Assembly (NCBI GenBank): GCA_947488485.1
Contig: CANKZO010000024.1
Coordinates: 1 to 21,652, forward strand
Length of the DNA: 21,652 bases
Direction of reading: 5' to 3'
From: Opitutia bacterium
GTDB taxonomy: Bacteria > Verrucomicrobiota > Verrucomicrobiae > Opitutales > UBA953
Of this stretch, positions 16,560 to 21,652 are shown piece after piece. The notes under the pieces are model-generated. The model saw only the letters and a list, made by a program, of their open reading frames with translations. It did not search any database and was not told the origin of the DNA. Each line of letters starts with the position of its first letter. The first letter of the stretch is position 1. The position numbers were made by a program, and so were the translations under genes.

Positions 16560-17720
16560 GTGACCCGACCCAAAGCCAAGAAGACCGCTCCCGCCCGCCG
16601 TAGCGCCAAGCCCGCCGGCCGACGCGCCGTAAAACCGACCAAGCGGCAGGCGGACGCCTCCTCGACCTCCACCCCGGAAGCCGCCAAGGCCCAGCCGAAC
16701 CAGCGTATCGGCGTGCTGATCGACGCGGATAACGTCTCGCACCAGCACCTCCCCACCCTCCGTCGCTTCATCGGCGACACGGCGATCGCCGCCGCCAAGG
16801 CCTACGGCGACTTCCAGGGCCGCCTCAGCGGCTGGCGCTCCGCCGCCCAGGAATGGACCGAACTCGAGCTCGTCGACCAGCGCAGCTACACGCCTGGCAA
16901 GAACGCGGCCGACATGCGTCTGACCATCGACGCGGTGAAGCTGATGGCTGGCGCCAACCCGCCGACGACCCTGATCTTCGTCACGAACGACAGCGACTTC
17001 ACGCCGGTGGTCGAAGACGCCAAGCGCCTCGGCGTCCGCATCATCGTGATGGGCGAACGCACCCACAAGGCCCTCCGCTCCACGGCGCATCATTACCTGA
17101 ACCTCTCCGAACTGCGCGCGCGCATGGACGATGAGCAGGCCGCCAAGTCCGACCCGCGCAAGGCCCTCGCCCTGCTCGCCCAGGCGCTCCGCGCCCTCCT
17201 GCCGAAGGCCAACAAGGAAGCCGCTGGCCTGCTCGACCAGTTCGAGAAGATGCTGCCGGAACTCCGCTTCGCCGATGCCCCGCGCCCGCAGCAACGCGAG
17301 GCCGGCCCCCGCCGCGAAGCCCGTCCGGAACGCGCCCCGCGCGAAGCTCGTCCGGCCCGCGAACCCCGCGCGCCGCGCGAAGCCCGCCCGGCGCAGGATA
17401 ACTCTGGTCAGGATTACCGCGACCGCCCCAACCTGACTTCGGCCCAGCAGGCCCAAGGCAAGGCAGAGGCCGATCAGCGCCGCGCCCAGCTCCAGCAGCG
17501 ACAGGACATCGTCGACGCCCTCGTGGACGTCGCCACGGGCCTCGCGCCCGAAGGCGAATGGCTGAAGGTCGAGGTCATCAAGAAATTCCTGCTGCAGGAA
17601 CATCCCGGCCTGGAAGCCAACGCCCCTCGCTACGCGAAGTTCTATCGCATGCTCGAGGATACCGGTCGCTTCGACGTCCAGCTCCAGGGCTCGACGGTGA
17701 TGGCCCGCCTCAAAGAGTAA
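16560..17720 (+). CDS. NYN-domain (LabA/DUF88-like) protein with C-terminal LOTUS/OST-HTH domain
   Basis: A 386-residue cytosolic protein likely to act on RNA. Residues 1-48 are a basic Lys/Arg/Ala/Pro tail. Residues 50-190 are a NYN (PIN-like) nuclease domain with the acidic residues expected for metal binding: IDADN (Asp55, Asp57), Asp118 and Asp124 in NAADMRLTID, and TNDSDF (Asp144, Asp146), then GVRIIVMGE. Residues 198-240 form a helical stretch. Residues 251-278 are an Arg/Glu/Ala/Pro repeat. Residues 310-386 fit a LOTUS/OST-HTH RNA-binding domain (EGEWLKVEVIKKFLL, FYRMLEDTGRFDVQLQG). GTG start with an AAAAGGA site. The stop is three bases from the convergent esterase stop. The RNA target is unknown. 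Confidence 0.88.
   Translation: MTRPKAKKTAPARRSAKPAGRRAVKPTKRQADASSTSTPEAAKAQPNQRIGVLIDADNVSHQHLPTLRRFIGDTAIAAAKAYGDFQGRLSGWRSAAQEWTELELVDQRSYTPGKNAADMRLTIDAVKLMAGANPPTTLIFVTNDSDFTPVVEDAKRLGVRIIVMGERTHKALRSTAHHYLNLSELRARMDDEQAAKSDPRKALALLAQALRALLPKANKEAAGLLDQFEKMLPELRFADAPRPQQREAGPRREARPERAPREARPAREPRAPREARPAQDNSGQDYRDRPNLTSAQQAQGKAEADQRRAQLQQRQDIVDALVDVATGLAPEGEWLKVEVIKKFLLQEHPGLEANAPRYAKFYRMLEDTGRFDVQLQGSTVMARLKE
17313..17393 (+). repeat. In-frame Arg-Glu-Ala-Arg-Pro repeat in the NYN gene
   Basis: Three copies of a 16-base unit close to CGCGAAGCYCGYCCGG encode REARP with E/A following (residues 252-257, 261-266, 273-278), separated by variants such as RAP and REPRAP. It forms a charged, proline-rich linker between the nuclease domain and the LOTUS domain. 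Confidence 0.75.
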
Positions 17721-17729
17721 GGCTTACTT
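17715..17729. other. Palindrome joining the convergent NYN and esterase stop codons
   Basis: AGTAAG (17716-17721), G, CTTACT (17723-17728) is a near-perfect palindrome; the outer pair is G-T. TAA of the NYN gene and TAA of the esterase (complement of 17724-17726) fall in opposite arms, with three bases between them. The loop is too small for a strong hairpin, so in RNA only the outer pairs could form. Confidence 0.4.
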
Positions 17730-18722
17730 GCCGATCGTCCGGGCGAGGAAGTCCAAGGTCGCCTGGGTGATGTCTGGCGTCTCGGAGGAACCGTTCACTT
17801 CGGCTCCGGCGAACACGCCCGTGCGCTTCCAGCTCTTCCCCTTGGGATGGAGGTCGAAGGTGTGCGGCGCGCCTTCCACGACGACATACTCGTGCGAGAC
17901 CTTGGCGGTGCGCAGGGCCTTGGCCATGGCGTCGGACTGCGCGATATCGACCGTGGTATCAGCGGTGCCGTGCAGGATGAGCACGGGCGGATCCTGCGGG
18001 TCGCACTGATTCTCCGGCAGATAGGCGGCCTGCTCCGCGGCCGAAACGCCCGGGACCTGACCTTTGCCGTGCTTGGAGAAATTGACCACGCCGTAGAAGT
18101 CGATGACCGCGGAGACCTTCGCGGAATGCTTCGCGGCGGGGTCGCCGCCCGGGCCGGTCTTATCGTCGGACAGACCGACCATGAGCGCCAGATAGCCACC
18201 GGCCGAACCGCCGGCGACGGCGATGCGATCCGGATCGAGGCCGAGCGCGTCCGCGTTGGCGCGCATCCAGCGCACGGCGTCGCGACAGTCCGCGATATTG
18301 CGCGGCCAGACGCCCGGCTTGTCCTTGGGTCCGAGGACGTAGTTGCAGCTCACGACGACATAGCCCGCGCGGGCGAGGTCGGCGCTGACGCTGGCGGAGC
18401 GATACTCCGCCTTGTCGCCACCGGTGAAGCCGCCGCCATGGATGAAAAGCACGCCGGGCCGGCGCACTTTGAGGTCGCGGGCGTAGCGGACGTAGAGGTC
18501 GAGCCGCTGCGGACGCCCCTCCGGCAGGAACACGAGATTACTGAGCCGGAAGACCGGGTTGGGCATCTCGGCGGTATAGGCCTTACCTATGGCTTCGGCA
18601 TAGCGCGCAGGGAGGTCGCTCAGCTTGTCGGCGCCAAGCTTGCCCAGTTCATAGATGCGAAGCTTGGAGTCGTCGGCGGCGAAAACAGACACCGCGAGGA
18701 GCAGGAAAAGGAGCGGACGCAT
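17724..18722 (-). CDS. Secreted alpha/beta-hydrolase esterase/lipase (HSL/BD-FAE-like)
   Basis: A 332-residue exported esterase-type enzyme. Residues 1-15 form a short signal peptide (MRPLLFLLLAVSVFA). The fold follows the hormone-sensitive lipase/feruloyl-esterase-like group: oxyanion motif HGGG (95-98) in VLFIHGGGFTGGDK, nucleophile elbow GGSAGG with Ser173, acid Asp255 in LHGTADTTV, and His287 in EGAPHTFDL. All three catalytic residues are in the right order and spacing. Expected substrates are acyl or carbohydrate esters outside the cytoplasm. The ATG lies one base after the hairpin that follows cimA, and a good promoter overlaps that hairpin, so it is probably transcribed on its own. It converges on the NYN gene. 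Confidence 0.9.
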   Translation of the reverse strand: MRPLLFLLLAVSVFAADDSKLRIYELGKLGADKLSDLPARYAEAIGKAYTAEMPNPVFRLSNLVFLPEGRPQRLDLYVRYARDLKVRRPGVLFIHGGGFTGGDKAEYRSASVSADLARAGYVVVSCNYVLGPKDKPGVWPRNIADCRDAVRWMRANADALGLDPDRIAVAGGSAGGYLALMVGLSDDKTGPGGDPAAKHSAKVSAVIDFYGVVNFSKHGKGQVPGVSAAEQAAYLPENQCDPQDPPVLILHGTADTTVDIAQSDAMAKALRTAKVSHEYVVVEGAPHTFDLHPKGKSWKRTGVFAGAEVNGSSETPDITQATLDFLARTIGK

Positions 18723-18723
18723 A

Positions 18724-18756
18724 AAGGGCGGGGCAGAAGTTTTCTACCCCGCCCTT
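18724..18756 (-). terminator. Strong hairpin after cimA, abutting the esterase start
   Basis: AAGGGCGGGG (18724-18733) and CCCCGCCCTT (18747-18756) pair over ten bases. After one mismatch, AGAA/TTCT extend the stem, leaving a three-base loop. It lies 26 bases past the cimA stop. Only TTTAT follows, and that includes the esterase ATG, so the U-tract is minimal. Confidence 0.7.
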
Positions 18757-18768
18757 GCAGACAGTCAA
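18741..18768 (-). promoter_or_regulatory. Likely esterase promoter overlapping the cimA terminator
   Basis: On the minus strand TTGACT (18763-18768, five of six) and TAGAAA (18741-18746, four of six) are 16 bases apart. Transcription would start near 18734, inside the hairpin, giving a leader of about 12 bases that holds only one arm of it. Confidence 0.45.
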
Positions 18769-18782
18769 CGGTCCGTCGGAGA

Positions 18783-20342
18783 TCAGGACAGCGCGTGGGC
18801 GTAACCGTCGACGATTGCCTGCAGCGAGGCTTCGACGAGGTTTTCGCTGACGCCGACCGTACCCCAGGAGGCCTTGCCGTCGGAGGAACGGATGACCACG
18901 CGGGTCTTGGCCGCGGTGCCGTCGGTACCGCCGAGGATGCGGACCTTATAATCCACGAGGCTGACCTTGGCCAGTTTCGGGAAAGACTTCACGAGGGCGG
19001 AACGCAGGGCCTGGTCGAGGGCGTGCACCGGGCCGTCGCCTTCGGCCACGGTCAGGGTCTCCTTGCCGGCGATGCTGAGGCGCACCACGGCTTCGCAATA
19101 GGCCGAGCCCTTGGCGCCGCGCGCGGTGACGTGATAGGAAGCGACTTCGAACGGCGCGGCCTTGCTCTTGCCGATATGACGGCGGAGCAGCAGGGCGAGC
19201 GACGCTTCGGCGTCTTCGAAGCTCCAACCGCCGTGCTCAAGCTTCTTGAGCTCATCGAGCGCGGTGGCGGTGGCAGGCGAATCGCGGTCGAGGTCGATGC
19301 CGAGGGACTTCGCCTTGAGGACGATGTTGCTGCGGCCGGACTGGTCGCTGACGAGCACGGTACGTTCGTTACCGACGACGGTCGGATCGACGTGCTCATA
19401 GGCGGCGGAGAACTTGCGGACGGCGTCCACGTGCGTGCCGCCCTTGTGGGCGAAGGCCGCGGTGCCGACCCACGGACGACGCGGATCAGGGGCGAGGTTG
19501 GCGACACCATCAACGAAGCGCGAGAGGCCGGCGAGGCCCTTGAGCGAGGTCGAGGAGACGCACTTCCAGCCGAACTTCAGCTGAGCGCAAGGGATGACCG
19601 CGGTGAGGTCGCAATTACCGGTGCGCTCGCCGATGCCGTTGACGGTGCCCTGGACGTGCGAGGCGCCGGCTTCGAGCGAAGCAAGGGCGTTGGCGAGACC
19701 GAGACCGGCGTCGTCGTGAGTATGGATGCCGACGGGGGTCTTCTTGAGCGCGGCGATGGCGGCGCGGGTGGCCGCGGCGACTTCTGCCGGCAGGGAACCG
19801 CCGTTGGTGTCGCAAAGGACCACGCGGTCGGCGCCACCGGCGACGGCGGCCAACATGGAGGCGATGGCGTAAGCCGGATCATCCTTCCAGCCGTCGATCG
19901 CGTGCTCGCAGTCGTAGACGACCTCACGGCGATGGGACTTCAGGAAGGCGACCGTGTCGCGGATCATCTCGAGATTCTCCTCGGGCGAGCAGCGGAGCAC
20001 CTCTCGGACGTGCAGGGCGGAAGTCTTGCCGTAGATCGTGACGACCGGGGTATCGACTTCGAGCAGGCCGCGGACCTGGGCGTCTTCGGAGGCGCGCACG
20101 CCCTTTCGGCGGGTCGACCCGAAAGCCGCCAGCTTGGCGTGCTTGAACTTGATCTTCTTCGCGCGGGCGAAGAACTCGACGTCGCGCGGATTGGAGCCCG
20201 GCCAGCCGCCTTCGATGTAGGTCATGCCGAAGCGTTCGAGCTCGGCGGCGATGCGCAGCTTGTCATCGACGGAGAAATGAATGCCCTGCCCCTGCGAGCC
20301 GTCGCGGAGGGTGGTATCATAGATTTCGATGGAGCGTGCCAT
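18783..20342 (-). CDS. cimA: (R)-citramalate synthase
   Basis: A 519-residue enzyme condensing pyruvate and acetyl-CoA to (R)-citramalate, the threonine-independent entry to isoleucine synthesis. The catalytic TIM-barrel has DTTLRDGSQGQG (9-20; Arg13, metal ligand Asp14), metal ligands His207 and His209 in GIHTHDDAGLGLANAL, and GTVNGIGERTGN (232-243). The linker HGGWSFEDAEASLALLLRR (370-388) and the C-terminal LeuA-type regulatory domain (395-515) match the long citramalate synthase subfamily and not isopropylmalate or homocitrate synthase. The C-terminal domain is where isoleucine inhibits relatives. The leader encodes an isoleucine-rich peptide and attenuator, which independently supports the assignment. 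No Shine-Dalgarno is visible before the ATG. Confidence 0.95.
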   Translation of the reverse strand: MARSIEIYDTTLRDGSQGQGIHFSVDDKLRIAAELERFGMTYIEGGWPGSNPRDVEFFARAKKIKFKHAKLAAFGSTRRKGVRASEDAQVRGLLEVDTPVVTIYGKTSALHVREVLRCSPEENLEMIRDTVAFLKSHRREVVYDCEHAIDGWKDDPAYAIASMLAAVAGGADRVVLCDTNGGSLPAEVAAATRAAIAALKKTPVGIHTHDDAGLGLANALASLEAGASHVQGTVNGIGERTGNCDLTAVIPCAQLKFGWKCVSSTSLKGLAGLSRFVDGVANLAPDPRRPWVGTAAFAHKGGTHVDAVRKFSAAYEHVDPTVVGNERTVLVSDQSGRSNIVLKAKSLGIDLDRDSPATATALDELKKLEHGGWSFEDAEASLALLLRRHIGKSKAAPFEVASYHVTARGAKGSAYCEAVVRLSIAGKETLTVAEGDGPVHALDQALRSALVKSFPKLAKVSLVDYKVRILGGTDGTAAKTRVVIRSSDGKASWGTVGVSENLVEASLQAIVDGYAHALS

Positions 20343-20379
20343 GGTCGTGTGGGTGGGAAAGAGGTGTAAAGGGAGGGGG

Positions 20380-20402
20380 CCGTTCCGGGCGCCGCGGAAC
20401 GG
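20380..20402 (-). terminator. Attenuator hairpin (3:4) upstream of cimA
   Basis: On the minus strand CCGTTCCG (20395-20402) and CGGAACGG (20380-20387) form a perfect eight-base stem with a seven-base GC-rich loop. CCCCCTCCCTTTACACC follows, a poor U-tract. This is the position of the attenuator terminator. Confidence 0.65.
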
Positions 20403-20445
20403 GGAGTCGCCCGTCGGGCGTTCCGTTCAGCGGGCTTAGAGCCCG
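20380..20445 (-). promoter_or_regulatory. Isoleucine transcription attenuator of cimA
   Basis: Three exclusive pairings can be drawn on the minus-strand RNA. Segment 1:2 pairs CGGGCT (20440-20445, the last Ile/Gly/Leu codons) with AGCCCG (20431-20436), with the leader stop in the loop. Segment 2:3 pairs CGGAACG (20419-20425) with CGTTCCG (20395-20401). Segment 3:4 is the hairpin at 20380-20402. A ribosome waiting at the isoleucine codons would mask segment 1 and leave 2:3 to form. A ribosome reaching the stop would cover segment 2 and let 3:4 form. An inner CGCCC/GGGCG stem (20408-20420) competes with the 2:3 end. The order and positions fit the classical amino-acid attenuator. Confidence 0.75.
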
Positions 20446-20525
20446 ATGATGGTAATAATCGCCGGAATGATGGCACGACCAGCCGCGGAGCGGAGGGAGG
20501 TCGAAGACTGGGCCAGGGATTCCAT
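20436..20525 (-). CDS. Isoleucine-rich leader peptide of cimA
   Basis: A 29-codon ORF, from ATG (complement of 20523-20525) to TAA, 93 bases before cimA. It ends IIPAIITIIGL, with isoleucine at positions 19, 20, 23, 24, 26 and 27, three pairs in nine codons, in both ATC and ATT forms. Nothing else in the peptide (MESLAQSSTSLRSAAGRA) suggests a functional protein. Its job is to make ribosome speed over this region depend on charged tRNA-Ile. A weak AGG lies eight bases before the start. The same frame continues upstream to 20633, but that would overlap the start of the divergent gene. Confidence 0.85.
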   Translation of the reverse strand: MESLAQSSTSLRSAAGRAIIPAIITIIGL

Positions 20526-20536
20526 GACGAAGGCCT

Positions 20537-20564
20537 GACTCCAAGGGCGGAGGCTTGGAGAGTC
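20537..20564 (-). promoter_or_regulatory. Hairpin upstream of the leader peptide
   Basis: On the minus strand GACTCTCCAAG (20554-20564) and CTTGGAGTC (20537-20545) form a nine-base stem with a two-base bulge and an eight-base loop, 12 bases before the leader ATG. Its 3' arm includes GGAG. It may be a leader structure at the transcript 5' end or an operator in the divergent gap. Confidence 0.35.
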
Positions 20565-20613
20565 AAAGGCAAAGGAGGCGGGGACGGGTCGATGCTCGCC
20601 AAAAGGCCAATAA

Positions 20614-21384
20614 ATGCCCATTAATCGCCCCATGCGACGCCTCGCCGCCCTTTTCCTGCTCTTGGCGGGCGTCGTCTCCGCTCCCGCCCAATGGCAGATC
20701 TTCGCGGAGAAACTCCCCGCCGCCGGCGCCTGGGCGACCTACCGCATGGAGACGATCCGCGATGGCCAGCCTGCGTCGGCGAGCGAACTACGTCTCTCCG
20801 TCCGCCCCGGCCGCGACGTCGACGGACGCGCCCTCGTCTGGTTCACGGTCGAGCCGGTGATGTGGCTGGGCTCCCGCGAACGTGCGCCGCTGCGTCTGCT
20901 CGTACGCCCCGACATGGACCGCGCGACGGCCAGCCGGCTCATCGAAAACTCCGCGGAGATCGTGTTCTCCAACCCGGTCAAGGGCGCCTACCACATGACG
21001 CGTGAGGATATCGCCTGGGTCTCCGACTGGGCGAAACTGACTTACACGAGCGAACTCACGACGGACGAACCGGCCAAGGAGGAGATCACCGCCGCCGGCC
21101 GCGGCTTCGCCTGCGAACGTCTCCGCATGCTCGCCTCGACCGTCACGGACCCACCGATGGTTTCGAAACAGGTCCTGGAATTTCGCGGCAAAGTCTGGCG
21201 GAGCGAAGAGGCCTCCTTCGGCGTCGTGCGCGCCGAGTGGGAAGAACGGACGACCAAGGGATCGAAGACGAAGGCCGAGACCAAGCGGATGACCCTCCTC
21301 GCGCAAGGCAAGGAGACCCCCCCGGCCGAGCCGCTTGACCGCGGCAAGGACTTCTCCGTCTGGCGGCTCATCTTCGGCCGCTGA
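20614..21384 (+). CDS. Secreted protein of unknown function
   Basis: A 256-residue exported protein. The signal peptide spans about residues 1-25 (RRLAALFLLLAGVVSAPAQW at its core), with cleavage likely after APA. The start is ATG at 20614, with AAAAGG seven bases upstream; an internal ATG at 20632 would also give a good signal peptide but has no such site. The mature part looks beta-rich with alternating hydrophobic residues (ALVWFTVEPVMWLG, VLEFRGKVWRSEEASFGVVRAEWEER), and Cys167 is its only cysteine. I recognise no family. It is divergent from the cimA leader with only 88 bases between, and its stop lies inside TGAGGCCTCA. Confidence 0.78.
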   Translation: MPINRPMRRLAALFLLLAGVVSAPAQWQIFAEKLPAAGAWATYRMETIRDGQPASASELRLSVRPGRDVDGRALVWFTVEPVMWLGSRERAPLRLLVRPDMDRATASRLIENSAEIVFSNPVKGAYHMTREDIAWVSDWAKLTYTSELTTDEPAKEEITAAGRGFACERLRMLASTVTDPPMVSKQVLEFRGKVWRSEEASFGVVRAEWEERTTKGSKTKAETKRMTLLAQGKETPPAEPLDRGKDFSVWRLIFGR

Positions 21385-21397
21385 GGCCTCAAAAGGA

Positions 21398-21429
21398 CCA
21401 GCCCACCCGGGTTGAATCGGATGGGCTGG
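21398..21429 (-). terminator. Terminator downstream of tRNA-Phe
   Basis: CCAGCCCA (21398-21405) and TGGGCTGG (21422-21429) form a perfect eight-base stem. On the minus strand it starts eight bases after the tRNA 3' end and is followed by TCCTTTTGAGG. It may also help end the plus-strand secreted-protein gene, though on that strand only GTTAAA follows. Confidence 0.75.
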
Positions 21430-21436
21430 CGTTAAA

Positions 21437-21512
21437 TGGTGGCCTGAGTCGGAATCGAACCAACGACACGACGCTCTTCAGGCGTCTGCTCTACCAACTG
21501 AGCTATCAGGCC
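21437..21512 (-). tRNA. tRNA-Phe (anticodon GAA)
   Basis: Complete cloverleaf on the minus strand: acceptor GGCCTGA/TCAGGCC, D-arm GCTC/GAGC, anticodon stem GACGC/GCGTC with loop CTGAAGA, T-arm GTTGG-TTCGATT-CCGAC, discriminator A. Anticodon GAA reads both phenylalanine codons. The CCA end is encoded (21437-21439). Confidence 0.97.
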
Positions 21513-21528
21513 AATTAACTGGACGTTC

Positions 21529-21557
21529 AGAAGGACAAAGCCCCCCTCCCCTGTCAA
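21529..21557 (-). promoter_or_regulatory. Possible promoter of tRNA-Phe
   Basis: A perfect -35 TTGACA (21552-21557, minus strand) lies 40 bases before the tRNA. The matching -10 at 17 bases (CCTTCT, 21529-21534) is poor. The distance would start transcription about 10 bases before the tRNA. Confidence 0.4.
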
Positions 21558-21573
21558 TCCGACAAGAAAGGGA

Positions 21574-21587
21574 GGCCTAAAAAGGCC
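21574..21587 (-). terminator. Terminator after the last partial gene
   Basis: GGCCT/AGGCC form a five-base stem with a TTTT loop (21574-21587, minus strand), one base past the stop codon at 21589. TCCCTTTCTTG follows. The stem is short but the position and pyrimidine-rich tail fit. Confidence 0.5.
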
Positions 21588-21588
21588 T

Positions 21589-21652
21589 TCAGAAGCTGAA
21601 TTTCCAAGCCGAGAGGCGACGTTCGACCTCGGCGATGACTTCGGCTTCGCCG
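21589..21652 (-). CDS. C-terminal end of an unidentified protein
   Basis: The last 20 codons of a minus-strand gene that enters from beyond the window: GEAEVIAEVERRLSAWKFSF, then TGA (complement of 21589-21591). The acidic helix followed by an aromatic tail is plausible protein, and a terminator follows at once. Too little is present to name it. Confidence 0.55.
   Translation of the reverse strand, partial: GEAEVIAEVERRLSAWKFSF

Noticed and set aside
17313..17393. CRISPR-like repeats
   Set aside because: The repeats are short, irregular, in frame and coding for a charged linker.
17847..20369. An 840-codon plus-strand open frame opposite the esterase and cimA
   Set aside because: Same reason; it has no domain, and the minus strand carries complete enzymes with all catalytic residues.
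20526..20633. A longer, 65-codon version of the cimA leader peptide
   Set aside because: It would start inside the divergent secreted-protein gene; the internal ATG at 20525 gives a leader of usual size.

Overview
This is a GC-rich bacterial chromosome segment of mostly housekeeping genes, packed tightly and carried largely on the minus strand. Envelope genes of a Gram-negative cell (a YidC with a large periplasmic domain, an MsbA-type flippase, a family 9 glycosyltransferase), secreted hydrolases, a true-type formylglycine-generating enzyme, a CrtISO/RetSat-like flavoprotein and scarce Shine-Dalgarno sequences together suggest the PVC superphylum, most likely Verrucomicrobiota (Opitutia-like). 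That placement is inference from gene content; no 16S gene or search supports it. I see no insertion sequence, prophage or CRISPR array.

Layout: (1) 1-1854: a cut-off membrane protein gene (-), then a secreted alpha/beta hydrolase (+) that converges on enolase through a bidirectional terminator. (2) 1869-7235, all minus: enolase, tRNA-Val(GAC), a Nudix hydrolase, YebC, YidC and PyrE. (3) 7339-8412 (+): a membrane-anchored formylglycine-generating enzyme, converging on an MFS transporter through a perfect hairpin that holds both stop codons. (4) 8423-15085, all minus: TerC, MsbA-like ABC exporter, GT9 glycosyltransferase, FAD-dependent desaturase/isomerase-like enzyme and MFS transporter, with very short gaps, so partly one operon. 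(5) 15178-16429: tRNA-Arg(CCT) (+) and a secreted protein with a possible NlpC/P60-like Cys/His pair (-). (6) 16560-17720 (+): a NYN-domain RNase-like protein with a C-terminal LOTUS/OST-HTH domain. (7) 17724-20525 (-): a secreted esterase and the citramalate synthase gene cimA with its leader. (8) 20614 to the end: a secreted protein of unknown function (+), tRNA-Phe(GAA) (-), and the last 20 codons of another minus-strand gene.

The most striking element is upstream of cimA. A 29-codon minus-strand ORF (20436-20525) ends in IIPAIITIIGL, with six isoleucines in nine residues, and is followed by three mutually exclusive RNA hairpins. CimA makes citramalate, the committed precursor of isoleucine in the pyruvate route, so this reads as a ribosome-mediated attenuator sensing charged tRNA-Ile. 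The final hairpin lacks a good U-tract, and a C-rich, G-poor stretch lies between it and cimA, so how termination is completed is open.

Secondary themes are hairpins built on or around stop codons at closely packed gene ends, and an apparent esterase promoter lying inside the cimA terminator stem.
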